The position numbers were made by a program, and so were the translations under genes. From contig NZ_CP081297.1 of NCBI RefSeq assembly GCF_019711355.1, positions 2,679,957-2,743,956 on the forward strand: a stretch of DNA of 64,000 bases. Reading direction: 5' to 3'. Each line of letters opens with the position of its first letter. Positions within the stretch are counted from its first letter, which is position 1. This DNA comes from Qipengyuania psychrotolerans (GTDB lineage: Bacteria > Pseudomonadota > Alphaproteobacteria > Sphingomonadales > Sphingomonadaceae). The notes under the pieces are model-generated. The model did not search any database. It was given only the letters and a program-made list of their open reading frames with translations, and was not told the DNA's origin. This document shows positions 9,282-18,738 of the stretch, in pieces.

Positions 9282-10271
9282 TCAATCCGTTTTTGCGGCC
9301 ACCACTGCGTCGCCATCTTCGCCGAGTTCAACTTCCTCGGGCGTTTCGGCAAGGGCCGCGTTCAATTCCGCGCCGATAACCACACCCAGCCCGACAAGCC
9401 AGAAAAAGAACAGCGCAATCATGATCCCGGCAAGGCTGCCATAAGTCAGGTTGTAAGTGAAAAAACTGCGCAGCACGATCGGCATGAGCGTGGTCGCCAG
9501 GATCCACCAGATCGTCGTGAACAGTACACCGGGCCATTTGGGATATCGGCGCGCGCGGTAATGTGACGGCGTGAGCGTATAGAAGATCATGTAGAGTGAC
9601 CCGAACAGGCCCAGCGCGGGAATTATGCGGCTGATCCGCAGATCGGACACCCGGTCGAGCAATTGCGGGAAATATGCCTCGATAACCTGCTGTGCGGCGC
9701 CGATGACGACCTGCGCCAGCAGGGACAGCATCAGCAACAGGACCGCGCCGATGATGACCCCGCTGGAGAAAATCCGGTATTTCCAGAAGGCCTTGGTCAT
9801 CTTGGTGCCGTATGCCCGGCGCAGGATGTCGCGGATCGTCTCCACCAGGCTGCCAACGGTCCACAGGGCGATTGCTGCACCGGCCCAGAGCAGCCAGCCG
9901 CTGCGCGCCTCGATCACATCGCGGGCAACCGGTTCGATGACGTTGCCGACCATCGGGGGCAGGGCGACAAGCACCGCATTGATGGTTGCCGCGCGCTCGG
10001 CCTCTTCCCCGAATAGAGAGAATATGGCTGCGCCCAGGATGAAGAACGGGAAAATCGACAGCATGGCGAGGTAGGCAAGGTTGCCTGCGTGGATGAAGCC
10101 GTCATTGAACGTGCCGATCGCCGTGCGCTTGACGACCTGGAAGAACTTGGTGCCGGGACCGACGTGATTGGCCACGCGTCCGCGCAAGGTAACAGCTTCC
10201 TGCCGCCGGGCCTCGGGAGAGAGCGAGCGGACCTCGCGCTCTTCAGGCTCGGGCAGCGGATGATGTACCAA
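9282..10271 (-). CDS. YihY/BrkB family inner-membrane protein
   Basis: A roughly 330-residue integral membrane protein with six hydrophobic segments and the family signature GFIHAGNLAYLAMLSIFPF. Further motifs are WTVGSLVETIRDILRRAYG and the C-terminal GSLAGIMIALFFFWLVG. It was once called ribonuclease BN, but the family is now regarded as membrane proteins of uncertain function. The start is uncertain: TTG 10271 lies just after the upstream stop, while ATG 10319 would overlap the J-protein gene by 43 bases. A charged cytoplasmic head and acidic tail flank the helices. Confidence 0.85.
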   Translation of the reverse strand: MVHHPLPEPEEREVRSLSPEARRQEAVTLRGRVANHVGPGTKFFQVVKRTAIGTFNDGFIHAGNLAYLAMLSIFPFFILGAAIFSLFGEEAERAATINAVLVALPPMVGNVIEPVARDVIEARSGWLLWAGAAIALWTVGSLVETIRDILRRAYGTKMTKAFWKYRIFSSGVIIGAVLLLMLSLLAQVVIGAAQQVIEAYFPQLLDRVSDLRISRIIPALGLFGSLYMIFYTLTPSHYRARRYPKWPGVLFTTIWWILATTLMPIVLRSFFTYNLTYGSLAGIMIALFFFWLVGLGVVIGAELNAALAETPEEVELGEDGDAVVAAKTD

Positions 10272-10276
10272 AAGTC

Positions 10277-11221
10277 CTATACCCCGAGTTTGCTCCGTGG
10301 GTCGCTTTCGTCCTTCCACCCATCGAGCCGCTTGGCAAGTTCGCCAAGGTCCGAGGGCAGCTGGATTTCAAGCGTCACGAGCTGGTCTCCGCGGTTACCG
10401 TCCTTCTTGGAAAATCCCTTGCCCTTGAGGCGCAGAACGGTTCCGCCGCTGGTGCCGGCCTTGATGGTCATCATGACCGGACCATCGACGGTGGGCACGC
10501 GGACCTTTCCTCCGTTCAGCGCTTCATCGAGCGTGATCGGCAGGTCGAAACGCACATCGTCGCCGTCGCGGCGATAGAGCTTGTGACGGTCAATCTTGAT
10601 TGTCACCAGCCCGTCGCCGGTCCCGCCAGGACCCGTCTGGCCCTTGCCCTTGAGGCGCATCTGGGTCCCGTCTTCGACGCCTTTGGGAAGCTTCAGGTCG
10701 ATCGTCTTGCCATCGGCCAGCGTAATGCGCTGATCACGCAGCGAGGCTGCATCGGTGAAAGGAACGCGCAGAGTATAGGCGATATCGGCGCCCTTGCTGG
10801 GCGGTGGCCGCCGACCGGCGAAGGGATCGGACCGTCCCCGCGCGCCGCCGCGATTGCCGCCGAACAAGCCTTCGAAAATATCGCCGATGTCGACGCTCTC
10901 ATTCCCGAAGCCCTGGAAGTCTTCCGACCGGAACCCGCGCTGTCCGCCCGGATGCCCTCCGCCAAAGCCGCCGCCCATGCCGCCAAACGGATTGGTCGGA
11001 TTGCCTTCGGCGTCGATTTCGCCGCGGTCGAAACGGGCTCGCTTGTCCTTGTCGGACAGGAGATCATAAGCGTTCGTCACGACGCTGAACTTTTCCGCAG
11101 CCTTGGGATTATCCTTGTTGCGGTCTGGGTGAAGCTCCTTGGCGAGCTTGCGATATGCGCTCTTGATGTCCTTTTCGGACGCGGAGCGCGGGACGCCAAG
11201 GATGGAATAGGGATCGGCCAT
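10277..11221 (-). CDS. CbpA-type DnaJ-class chaperone
   Basis: Hsp40 co-chaperone of 314 residues that would stimulate DnaK. Order: J domain (about 1-68) with the HPD motif in [14 protein letters not shown], a Gly/Phe-rich linker (about 75-135, [15 protein letters not shown]), then two DnaJ C-terminal beta domains (about 140-300) with [11 protein letters not shown] and [18 protein letters not shown]. There is no CxxCxGxG zinc module, so it is the CbpA/type II kind rather than DnaJ proper. It is first in its group, followed by brkB and fabI. Confidence 0.92.
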   Translation of the reverse strand: MADPYSILGVPRSASEKDIKSAYRKLAKELHPDRNKDNPKAAEKFSVVTNAYDLLSDKDKRARFDRGEIDAEGNPTNPFGGMGGGFGGGHPGGQRGFRSEDFQGFGNESVDIGDIFEGLFGGNRGGARGRSDPFAGRRPPPSKGADIAYTLRVPFTDAASLRDQRITLADGKTIDLKLPKGVEDGTQMRLKGKGQTGPGGTGDGLVTIKIDRHKLYRRDGDDVRFDLPITLDEALNGGKVRVPTVDGPVMMTIKAGTSGGTVLRLKGKGFSKKDGNRGDQLVTLEIQLPSDLGELAKRLDGWKDESDPRSKLGV

Positions 11222-11303
11222 AGCGTGTTAGCTAGGTGTAACACTCGCGCCGCGCAAGCTTCGTGCTTTGCCCGAGGCGATGAAGAGGTTAGGGGCTATG
11301 CTC

Positions 11304-11924
11304 ATGGATCAAGAAAGCACCATCCCCCAAAGCGATCCCTTTTCGCTGTTCGAAATCTGGTTTGGCGAGGCCAAGGCGAGCGAGCCAAACGACCCGAATG
11401 CGATGGCGCTGGCTACGGCGAACCCGCAGGCGCGCCCCTCGGTGCGGATGGTTTTGCTGAAGGGCCACGGGGCGCACTGGGGCTCTGGCGGCGGGTTTGT
11501 CTTCTACACCAATGCCGAAAGCCGCAAAGGCGAGGAAATTCGCGCGAACATGCACGCTTCACTGCTGTTCCACTGGAAAAGCCTGCGCCGCCAGATCCGT
11601 ATCGAGGGTCCGCTTGAAGAAGTTTCGAGCGATCAGGCAGATGCCTATTTCCACTCGCGCCCCCGGGGTTCGCAGATCGGCTCTGCTGCCAGCGACCAGT
11701 CGCGGCCGCTTCCCGACCGGAAACTCTATCTCGACCGCGTCGCGTCGCTGGAAGAGCGGTATCCCGAAGGCGATATTCCCCGGCCGCCGCACTGGACGGG
11801 CTTCGTGCTGTCGCCGCTTGCGATCGAATTCTGGCAGGACCGCGATTACCGGCTGCATGACCGCCGCCGCTTCACGCGCTCCAGCCCTACAGAAGCGTGG
11901 TCGAACACGCTGCTCTACCCATGA
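11304..11924 (+). CDS. pdxH: Pyridoxamine 5'-phosphate oxidase
   Basis: FMN enzyme that makes pyridoxal 5'-phosphate from PNP or PMP. The 206-residue protein carries DPFSLFEIWFGEA, MALATANPQARPSVRMVLLKG, FYTNAESRKGEEI, ALLFHWKSLRRQIR-type FMN and substrate motifs (here SLLFHWKSLRRQIRIEG) and the C-terminal RFTRSSPTEAWSNTLLYP. Starts at 11280, 11298 and 11304 are all possible; 11304 has AGGGG eight bases upstream. The stop overlaps the next gene by ATGA. Confidence 0.93.
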   Translation: MDQESTIPQSDPFSLFEIWFGEAKASEPNDPNAMALATANPQARPSVRMVLLKGHGAHWGSGGGFVFYTNAESRKGEEIRANMHASLLFHWKSLRRQIRIEGPLEEVSSDQADAYFHSRPRGSQIGSAASDQSRPLPDRKLYLDRVASLEERYPEGDIPRPPHWTGFVLSPLAIEFWQDRDYRLHDRRRFTRSSPTEAWSNTLLYP

Positions 11925-12856
11925 CCGACCGGCGCGCATGGCTCGCGCGCTCTGCTGCGCTTGCCTCGATATCGGTGGCGGTCGTGCTTGTCGCGCTCAA
12001 GACCTGGGCGAGCCTTATTACCGGCTCGACCGCAATGCTCGGCAGCCTGGCCGATTCGGCGCTGGACCTGATCGCCAGCCTCGCGACGCTGACTGGGGTC
12101 TGGATCGCAGCGCAGCCCGCTGACGAAGATCATCGGTTCGGCCACGGCAAGGCAGAGGCGCTTGCGGCAATATTTCAGGTCATGCTGATAGCCCTCTCAG
12201 CTTTCGGGATCGCCATCCGCGCGATTATGCAATGGGCGCAAGGGGGCCAAACCTCAGCCGCCGAAGAAGGCATTGGTGTCTCGGTCATCGCGATCGTGCT
12301 GACTTTCGCGCTGCTCGGCTGGCAGCGTTACGTGATGAATCGCACCCGCAGCCTCGCGATCCAGACCGATCACCTTCATTACAAGTCCGACCTGTTGCTC
12401 AACGTCGCAGTCATTGCAGCGCTGGTTCTCGACCAATTCGCCGGACTGACCGGCGCCGATCCCCTGTTCGGCCTGGCAATTGCTGCATGGCTTGGCTGGG
12501 GCGCGTTCAATGCCGCGGGCGAGGCAGTCGACGATCTCATGGACCGCGAGTGGCCAGAGGAAAAACGTCTCGCTTTCGTCGAAGCCGCGGCCCGGCATCC
12601 CGAGCTTTCCAACCTCCATGACCTGCGCACCCGTACCAGCGGGCACCGGGATTTCGTCCAGTTCCACGTCGATTTGCCCGGCACGATGACGGTGGAAGAG
12701 GCGCATGACATCATCGAGCGAGTGGAAGCTGATCTGTGCGCGCAATATCCCGACATGGAACTGCTGATCCATATCGACCCGGAGGGTCATGTCGATGAAC
12801 CCGGCAACCCGCTCGTCGAAGAGAACGAGTTCGACCGGCTGGAGAACGAGAAATGA
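11921..12856 (+). CDS. Cation diffusion facilitator (FieF-like)
   Basis: A 311-residue divalent metal/proton antiporter of the inner membrane, likely exporting zinc, iron or manganese. It has six predicted helices, the metal-site motif DSALDLIASL in TM2, HRFGHGKAEALAAIFQ between TM2 and TM3, and HYKSDLLLNVAVIAAL in TM5. The C-terminal cytoplasmic domain (about 215-305) has the HDLRTRTSGHRDFVQFHVDLPG metal-sensing fold. The start overlaps pdxH by ATGA and the stop overlaps the PhzF gene the same way. Confidence 0.92.
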   Translation: MTDRRAWLARSAALASISVAVVLVALKTWASLITGSTAMLGSLADSALDLIASLATLTGVWIAAQPADEDHRFGHGKAEALAAIFQVMLIALSAFGIAIRAIMQWAQGGQTSAAEEGIGVSVIAIVLTFALLGWQRYVMNRTRSLAIQTDHLHYKSDLLLNVAVIAALVLDQFAGLTGADPLFGLAIAAWLGWGAFNAAGEAVDDLMDREWPEEKRLAFVEAAARHPELSNLHDLRTRTSGHRDFVQFHVDLPGTMTVEEAHDIIERVEADLCAQYPDMELLIHIDPEGHVDEPGNPLVEENEFDRLENEK

Positions 12857-13656
12857 GCGCCATTCCCTATTGGCATGTCGATGCCTTCGCTGACGCGCCG
12901 TTCAAGGGCAATCAGGCGGCCGTAATGCCGCTGGATACGTGGCTGCCGGACGATGTCCTGCAGGCGATCGGCGAAGAGAACGCTTTTGCCGAAACCGCTT
13001 TCATCCTGCCCGACCAGACCGGTGAGGCCGATTACGAGCTTCGCTGGTTCACTCCGACCGAGGAAGTGCAGCTGTGCGGCCATGCCACATTGGCGAGCGG
13101 GCACGTGGTCCTCACGCGCGATGGCGGGGAGCGCGTGACCTTCCGCACCCGAAGGGCGGGCATTCTCGAAGTTTGCCGCAGCGATGCTGGATACGAGCTT
13201 GGCCTGCCGCTCATCCCGACCGAGCAGGGGGCTTGGGATGAGGCGGTCGGTTTCCTCGGCGCGCAGCCCACGGAAGTCTGGCTGAATCCGGGCGGCTACG
13301 GCGTCTACCTGTTCGAGAACGAGGCTGCCGTGCGGGCAATCGATCCCGATCTCCGCGGATTGAAGGCGCTCGGGAACGACCAGTTTATCTGCACTGCGCC
13401 GGGCACCGATACTGATGTGATCAGCCGGGTTTTCGTGCCGGGCGGCGGGGTCGATGAAGACAGTTTCACCGGCTCAGCCCATGCGGCGCTGACATGGTTC
13501 TGGACCGAAAAGCTCGGGCGGGACAATTTCACCGCGTTCCAGGCATCGCAGCGCGGCGGCCGTGCTACCTGCCGCCGCGCAGGCGATCAGGCATGGCTTG
13601 GCGGATCGTGCGTCACCGTGGTGAAGGGCGAGTTCTACCTGCCCCGAACGGGATAG
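12853..13656 (+). CDS. PhzF-family isomerase/epimerase
   Basis: A 267-residue protein of the PhzF/diaminopimelate-epimerase-like fold. Visible are FKGNQAAVMPL, NAFAETAFIL with the likely catalytic Glu (about residue 45), RWFTPTEEVQLCGHATLASGH and the second-lobe DSFTGSAHAALTWFW. In phenazine producers PhzF isomerises DHHA, but no phenazine genes are here and most PhzF paralogues have unknown substrates. It ends in a 22-base tail-to-tail overlap with the serine hydrolase on the other strand. Confidence 0.88.
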   Translation: MSAIPYWHVDAFADAPFKGNQAAVMPLDTWLPDDVLQAIGEENAFAETAFILPDQTGEADYELRWFTPTEEVQLCGHATLASGHVVLTRDGGERVTFRTRRAGILEVCRSDAGYELGLPLIPTEQGAWDEAVGFLGAQPTEVWLNPGGYGVYLFENEAAVRAIDPDLRGLKALGNDQFICTAPGTDTDVISRVFVPGGGVDEDSFTGSAHAALTWFWTEKLGRDNFTAFQASQRGGRATCRRAGDQAWLGGSCVTVVKGEFYLPRTG

Positions 13657-14768
13657 AGTTCGATCACATCGGCGAGCTGCTGCAGCATCGCCTCACGCTC
13701 TTCCCGGTTGGAATGCCCCAACCGCACAATCGTCAGCCCCTGTTCGGGCGAAACGAACACATACTGCCCCATGTGGCCGATCATCGAATAGGCACTGTGC
13801 GGTGCGCGGTCGGGGAACAGGGGGTGCTGCGGCTCGCCGTTGGGCCGATTGAGCCATGTTTGCAGCCCGTAATGCGAACTTGCCGGACTGGGCTTCACCA
13901 TTTCTTCGACCCAGCTGCGCGGGACCAGTTGCTCTCCGCGGTTTGATCCCTTGCGCCGCAGCAGCTCGCCCAGCTTTGCCCAGTCGCGGGCATCTGCGTG
14001 CATCAGGCTGCCGCCGATCAGCGTGCCTGACCGGTCGAATTCCGGCACCATCGATGTCAGGCCCAGCGGATCGAATAGCCGTGCCTGCAAATAATCACTG
14101 ACTGCCAGCCGGCGCGCTTCGGGATCGCTGCTGTCGGTCAGCGCGCGCGCCGCGATATCAGCCAGGATCACCGTGGTGTTGGACGAATATTCGAACTTCT
14201 CGCCCGGCTCGGCTTCAGGCGGCTGGGCGGTGGCAAAACCCGCCATGTTGTCGCGCTCTTCAAGGAACAGCATGCGCACTTCGCTGCTTTCATACAGCGG
14301 CTCTCCGACCTCGGTATGCTCCAGCCCGCTGCGCATTTGCAGCAGGTGGCGCAATGTGATGTCCGCCCGCGGATCGCCGCTACGCTGCCAGCGCGGTACG
14401 GGTGCGGGCGAATCGAGGCGGAGAAGACCATCGCCAACCAGCTGGCCAATCATCATTGCAGTCACCGTCTTGGCCATCGACCAGCTGACAAAACGGGTGT
14501 CCGCGTCATATCCCTCCGAATAGCGCTCGGCAGCGATCTTTCCGTCATGCATCACGATCAGCGCCCGGGTTTCGCCGAGCCCGTCCATCGTGAAAAGATC
14601 ATCCACTTCGCGCGCCAGGGCCTTGGTCGGCGCCCCGGCATTTTGCGTAACGGCAGCAAGGGCTTCGGCGCTCAGCGGCGGTTCTTCGGCGGGACCGGGT
14701 CCGCCGCATGAGCCAAGACTTGTGGCGGCAAGGGTAAGGGCGATAAGGGGGTGCGACCGCAATTTCAT
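13635..14768 (-). CDS. Serine hydrolase, class C beta-lactamase fold, lipoprotein
   Basis: A 377-residue predicted lipoprotein (lipobox LGSC, Cys about 21). The beta-lactamase-type nucleophile is in SWSMAKTVTAMM (SxxK). The second motif is YSSN in FEYSSNTTVI, and MQMRSGLEHTE-like LLQMRSGLEHTEVG follows the usual pattern of esterase, 6-aminohexanoate-dimer hydrolase or penicillin-binding relatives. The substrate is not predictable. It lacks the Cys-containing N-terminal module that many sphingomonad relatives carry; a stand-alone protein like that module is encoded divergently at 14804. Confidence 0.85.
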   Translation of the reverse strand: MKLRSHPLIALTLAATSLGSCGGPGPAEEPPLSAEALAAVTQNAGAPTKALAREVDDLFTMDGLGETRALIVMHDGKIAAERYSEGYDADTRFVSWSMAKTVTAMMIGQLVGDGLLRLDSPAPVPRWQRSGDPRADITLRHLLQMRSGLEHTEVGEPLYESSEVRMLFLEERDNMAGFATAQPPEAEPGEKFEYSSNTTVILADIAARALTDSSDPEARRLAVSDYLQARLFDPLGLTSMVPEFDRSGTLIGGSLMHADARDWAKLGELLRRKGSNRGEQLVPRSWVEEMVKPSPASSHYGLQTWLNRPNGEPQHPLFPDRAPHSAYSMIGHMGQYVFVSPEQGLTIVRLGHSNREEREAMLQQLADVIELYPVRGR

Positions 14769-14803
14769 GACTCACGCACTCGCACGAGGAAACCTCTCCC
14801 GCA

Positions 14804-15142
14804 ATGGCGAAAAAACGCTCTCTCCTGGCCAGCCGCTGGCTGTGGCTCGCTATCCTTCTGGCCGTACTGGCCGGTGCGGCCTGGCTCGGCTGGGGCGAAG
14901 GACTGCGCAAGAATGCCGAAGCGGGTACGGCCTATACCGCTCGCGTGGCGTGTTCATGCCGCTATGTCGCGGGGCGAAGTCTGGATGACTGCGCCAAGGA
15001 CAAGGTTGAGGGGACCGAATTGGTCATGCTCAGCGAAGACCCCGGCCCCAAGAGCGTGACTGCAAGCGTCCCGTTTATCGCTTCGGATACCGCCACTTAC
15101 CGCGAAGGGTATGGCTGCGTCCTCAAGAAATGGGAGCGTTAG
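14804..15142 (+). CDS. Small membrane-anchored protein resembling a serine-hydrolase N-terminal module
   Basis: A 112-residue protein with one N-terminal membrane segment (about 8-30), then an exported domain with ARVACSCRYVAGRSLDDC and, at its end, ATYREGYGCVLKKW. From memory of the family, sphingomonad serine hydrolases often begin with a module reading roughly CSxVFVAGR...YRPGYGCTL before the catalytic domain; this looks like that module alone. It is divergent from a serine hydrolase lacking it, with 35 bases between the genes. The function is unknown; assistance of the hydrolase is inference. It overlaps fcl tail-to-tail by four bases. Confidence 0.7.
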   Translation: MAKKRSLLASRWLWLAILLAVLAGAAWLGWGEGLRKNAEAGTAYTARVACSCRYVAGRSLDDCAKDKVEGTELVMLSEDPGPKSVTASVPFIASDTATYREGYGCVLKKWER

Positions 15143-16071
15143 GTCGCGACCCGCAGGTAATCGGCATACGCATTGGGCAGCCCATCTTCCAAGGTAATGG
15201 ACGGGGACCAGCCCATCGCTTCCAGCCGCGAGGAATCCATCAGTTTCTGCGGCGTTCCGTCGGGCTTTGAGGTATCGCATACGATCTGGCCGTTGAAGCC
15301 GACCGTGCTGGCGATTTTGCCCGCGAGATCGGCGATGGAAATGTCCTTGCCGGAACCCACATTCACATGCTCCTCGGCCGAGTATTCGCGCAGGAGGAGG
15401 ATGCAGGCATCGGCCAGGTCGTCGACATGCAGGAATTCGCGGCGCGGCGTACCGCTCCCCCAGATCGCAACCTCGCTGGCACCGGAAAGCTTCGCTTCGT
15501 GCATACGGCGAATCAGACCGGGGATGACGTGGCTGCCTTCGGGTTCGTAATTGTCTCCGGGACCGTACAGATTGGCCGGCATCGCCGAGATGAAGTCGCA
15601 GGCATATTGCCTGCGGTAGGTCTCGACCAGCTTGAGCCCGGCAATCTTGGCGACGGCATAGGCTTCGTTGGTCGGCTCCAGCGCTCCGGTCAGCAGTGCG
15701 TTTTCGGCAATCGGCTGCGGGGCGAACTTCGGGTAGATGCACGATGAGCCGAGGAACAGCAGCTTGATTGTTCCGTGCTGACGGGCTGCTTCGATCACAT
15801 TCGCAGAGATAGCGAGATTATCGTAGAGAAACTCCGCCGGACGCAAGGAATTGGCCATGATCCCGCCCACCCGTGCTGCGGCCAGCAAAACCGCTTCGGG
15901 CCGATTGGCCTCAAACCAGTTACGTGTGTCAGCCTGTTCGCGCAGATCCAGGGACCGGGGTGCCGTGACGATTTCGCATTGCTCGCGCTTCAGCCGCCGA
16001 ACAAGCGCCGAACCCACCATGCCGCCATGCCCGGCGACGAAGATTTTCCTGCCCGACAGCGTGAACGTCAT
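15139..16071 (-). CDS. fcl: GDP-L-fucose synthase
   Basis: NADPH-dependent epimerase/reductase that converts GDP-4-keto-6-deoxymannose to GDP-L-fucose. The 310-residue SDR has GHGGMVGSALVRRL (cofactor), FLGSSCIYPKFAPQP, the active-site AYAVAKIAGLKL (YxxxK) and MPANLYGPGDNY. The late motif EVAIWGSGTPRREFLHVDDLA is diagnostic. It lies six bases downstream of gmd, so the pair makes GDP-fucose for a surface glycan. Confidence 0.95.
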   Translation of the reverse strand: MTFTLSGRKIFVAGHGGMVGSALVRRLKREQCEIVTAPRSLDLREQADTRNWFEANRPEAVLLAAARVGGIMANSLRPAEFLYDNLAISANVIEAARQHGTIKLLFLGSSCIYPKFAPQPIAENALLTGALEPTNEAYAVAKIAGLKLVETYRRQYACDFISAMPANLYGPGDNYEPEGSHVIPGLIRRMHEAKLSGASEVAIWGSGTPRREFLHVDDLADACILLLREYSAEEHVNVGSGKDISIADLAGKIASTVGFNGQIVCDTSKPDGTPQKLMDSSRLEAMGWSPSITLEDGLPNAYADYLRVAT

Positions 16072-16077
16072 CGGCCG

Positions 16078-17124
16078 CTAGTACCCGCGGATCGCAGCGA
16101 TGTCTGCTGCGACCATCTCGCGGGCGAGCTCGCGCACTCCGGACTTGGCCTCCCAGCCCAGCTTTGCCTTGGCCTTGGCGGCATTGCCGCAGAGGTAATC
16201 GACTTCGGTCGGGCGGAAATAGCGCGGATCTATCTGGACGAGGCAGCGGCCAGTATCCTTGCAATACCCCTTCTCGTCCGTCCCTTCACCCCGAAACTCG
16301 ATGCCGATACCAGCATCGTCGAACGCCCAGATTGTGAAGTCGCGCACGCTTTGGGTCGAGCCGGTTGCCAGGACATAATCTTCGGGCTCGTCCTGTTGCA
16401 GCATCAGCCACATACCCTCTGCAAACTCGCGGGCATGGCCCCAGTCGCGCTGGGCATCGAGATTGCCGAGATAGAGTTGGTCCTGAATACCAAGAGATAT
16501 CGCTGCTGCGCCGCGCGTGATCTTGCGGGTGACGAAAGTCTCGCCGCGAACCGGGCTCTCATGGTTGAACATGATCCCGCAGCTGGCGTGAAGGCCGTAA
16601 GCTTCGCGGTAATTCACCGTGATCCAGTGGGCATACAGCTTCGCCACAGCATAGGGGCTGCGCGGGTAAAAAGGTGTATCTTCGTCCTGCGGACTGACTT
16701 GGACCTTGCCAAACATCTCGCTCGTAGACGCCTGGAAGAAGCGGGTGCGATCCTCCAGCTTCAGAATTCTGATCGCTTCGAGCAGTCGCAGCGTGCCAAG
16801 CGCATCGGCGTTGGCCGTGTATTCAGGGGTCTCGAAACTGACCTGTACGTGGCTCTGTGCGGCGAGATTGTAGATCTCGTCCGGTTGGACTTCCTGGACC
16901 ACGCGAATGATATTGGTGGCGTCTGTAACATCGCCAAAATGCAGGTGCATACGCGGGTTTTCGACGTGCGGATCTTCATAGATGTCTTCGATCCGGCCCG
17001 TGTTGAAAGACGATGAGCGGCGCTTCACGCCGTGCACTTCGTAGCCCTTTCCCAGCAGCAGGTGCGCCAGGTACGATCCGTCCTGACCGGTCACCCCGGT
17101 GATTAATGCGCGCTTTGCGGACAA
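16078..17124 (-). CDS. gmd: GDP-mannose 4,6-dehydratase
   Basis: Makes GDP-4-keto-6-deoxymannose from GDP-mannose. The 348-residue protein has [46 protein letters not shown], the active-site [12 protein letters not shown] and [15 protein letters not shown] [20 protein letters not shown], all standard for Gmd. Its GDP-mannose supply could come from the phosphomannomutase at 61383. It is followed immediately by fcl. Confidence 0.96.
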   Translation of the reverse strand: MSAKRALITGVTGQDGSYLAHLLLGKGYEVHGVKRRSSSFNTGRIEDIYEDPHVENPRMHLHFGDVTDATNIIRVVQEVQPDEIYNLAAQSHVQVSFETPEYTANADALGTLRLLEAIRILKLEDRTRFFQASTSEMFGKVQVSPQDEDTPFYPRSPYAVAKLYAHWITVNYREAYGLHASCGIMFNHESPVRGETFVTRKITRGAAAISLGIQDQLYLGNLDAQRDWGHAREFAEGMWLMLQQDEPEDYVLATGSTQSVRDFTIWAFDDAGIGIEFRGEGTDEKGYCKDTGRCLVQIDPRYFRPTEVDYLCGNAAKAKAKLGWEAKSGVRELAREMVAADIAAIRGY

Positions 17125-17184
17125 CCCGTGTCTCCTATTTTCCTAAGCGGGTAGGGAGAAAGGGTCACTCAATGCAAGCGCTGG

Positions 17185-18339
17185 TCAGGCGGATATCCTC
17201 GTAGTTTCGTCGATCCAGCCGCCGCCGATGACCCGATCACCCGCATAGATGACCGCCGCTTGTCCGGGCGCGACGCCGAACTCGGGCTCTGCGAAGCGGA
17301 TCGTGGCGGAGGCCCCGTCGCCAAGCGGGCTGTCGAGCATGATCGGCACCGGCTTGGCCAGGCTGCGCACTTTAGCAGTAAGCGCAGCATCCGGCATCGG
17401 GCCGATGCGATTGGTTTCTATGAGTTTTGCACCCGACACAGCGAGCATTCGCTTGGGTCCGGCCATTACGCGGGCGTTTTCGGCATCGATCCCGGTCACG
17501 TAAAGCGGCTCGGGCTGACCTCCGATATCGAGGCCCCGCCGCTGTCCGACGGTGTAGTGGATGACGCCCTTGTGCTGGCCGAGCACGTCGCCGGTTGCTG
17601 CGTGGACGATATCCCCCGGTCTTGCACCTTCAGGCCGCATTTTCTTGACGATTTTGGCATAATCGCCGTCCGGCACGAAACAGATGTCCTGGCTGTCGGG
17701 CTTGGCCGCGTTGCGCAGACCGGCCGCCTCGGCCAATTCGCGCACCTCTGCCTTGGGCAGGCCGCCGAGCGGGAAACGCAGGTAATCGAGCTGGTCCTCG
17801 GTCGTGGCGTACAGGAAATAGGACTGATCACGCGCCGGATCGATGGCGCGGTGGAGCTCGGCACCGGCAGGGCCCATCAAGCGCTGCACATAGTGGCCGG
17901 TCGCCAGGCAATCGGCTCCAAGCTCACGCGCCATGGCGAACAGATCGGTGAATTTCGGGCCCATATTGCAGCGAATGCAGGGGACCGGCGTGCGCCCTGA
18001 AAGGTATTCGTCCGCGAAAGTTTCGACCACTTCTTCGCGAAACGCGCTTTCATGGTCCGAAACATAGTGCGCTATGCCAAGCCTGTCGGCCACGGCACGG
18101 GCGTCGGCGATATCATCACCGGCGCAGCAGGCACCCTTGCGCCCGGTCGCTGCGCCGTAGTCATAAAGCTGGAGTGTGATGCCAATGACCTCGGCACCGC
18201 TTTTCGCAGCCAGCGCCGCGACTACGGAGGAGTCAACGCCGCCGGACATCGCGACGACGATGCGGCATTCTGATGCTGGGCGCGGCAGGTCGAAAAGTCC
18301 GGCTGCAGTGGCCGGTTCAAGAAGACGGGATTCGGGCAT
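17185..18339 (-). CDS. mnmA: tRNA-specific 2-thiouridylase MnmA
   Basis: Thiolates U34 of tRNA-Lys, Glu and Gln using ATP and a persulfide. The 384-residue protein has the PP-loop [15 protein letters not shown], the catalytic Cys in TPVPCIRCN and the second Cys in [13 protein letters not shown], with YTVGQRRGL and [14 protein letters not shown] downstream. The start at 18339 (MPESRLLEP) is preferred; ATG 18351 would add four residues. It is monocistronic on the minus strand and divergent from the sciP pair. Confidence 0.95.
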   Translation of the reverse strand: MPESRLLEPATAAGLFDLPRPASECRIVVAMSGGVDSSVVAALAAKSGAEVIGITLQLYDYGAATGRKGACCAGDDIADARAVADRLGIAHYVSDHESAFREEVVETFADEYLSGRTPVPCIRCNMGPKFTDLFAMARELGADCLATGHYVQRLMGPAGAELHRAIDPARDQSYFLYATTEDQLDYLRFPLGGLPKAEVRELAEAAGLRNAAKPDSQDICFVPDGDYAKIVKKMRPEGARPGDIVHAATGDVLGQHKGVIHYTVGQRRGLDIGGQPEPLYVTGIDAENARVMAGPKRMLAVSGAKLIETNRIGPMPDAALTAKVRSLAKPVPIMLDSPLGDGASATIRFAEPEFGVAPGQAAVIYAGDRVIGGGWIDETTRISA

Positions 18340-18444
18340 GGCGGGCCCCATACACGGCTTGGGGGCTTGCCTCCACCATTTAGCGGTTTGCGCCAGATGC
18401 AATGCTTCACACACTTTTTACCATGTGCCCGTATTCACAATGGC

Positions 18445-18738
18445 ATGTTTGAGGGGCACATCAATCGCAAGGCTTTCGCGGACGGACGCGAAAACGAGGT
18501 TTTGCAGCGTTTTCGCTGGACCGAGCTGGTCGCCCGGCTCGAAGCGACTCGCGAACTGCGCGATGAACTCGCGAAGGGTTCGCAGGGCGGCTTCGAGGCG
18601 TTTGGCGAAGTCCGCCGCGAGACCAGCGAAAAAGGTAAAACCACCGTTAACCAAACAAGTTTAGCGCATGGCAAAGAGGCTCCCCTACAGTCTGGGCGAG
18701 CCGCAAGTGGTGCGGTGCATGGCGACAAAGAGAAATAG
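18445..18738 (+). CDS. Small conserved protein upstream of sciP
   Basis: A 97-residue soluble protein. The first two thirds (FEGHINRKAFADGRENEVLQ, RFRWTELVARLEATRELRDEL) look constrained and helical; the tail is low-complexity. No known domain is recognised. Its stop TAG at 18736-18738 touches the sciP ATG, so the two are almost certainly co-translated. It could be a cell-cycle partner of SciP, but that is inference from position only. Confidence 0.65.
   Translation: MFEGHINRKAFADGRENEVLQRFRWTELVARLEATRELRDELAKGSQGGFEAFGEVRRETSEKGKTTVNQTSLAHGKEAPLQSGRAASGAVHGDKEK

Noticed and set aside
9282..10271. BrkB gene as ribonuclease BN
   Set aside because: That name came from an early misassignment; RNase BN activity belongs to RNase Z (ElaC). 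The protein is an integral membrane protein without nuclease motifs.
12853..13656. Phenazine biosynthesis from the PhzF-like gene
   Set aside because: No other phz gene is nearby and most PhzF-family proteins lie outside phenazine pathways.
15775..17016. A 413-codon plus-strand frame antisense to gmd and fcl
   Set aside because: Gmd and Fcl are complete on the minus strand; the antisense product resembles nothing and crosses two real genes.
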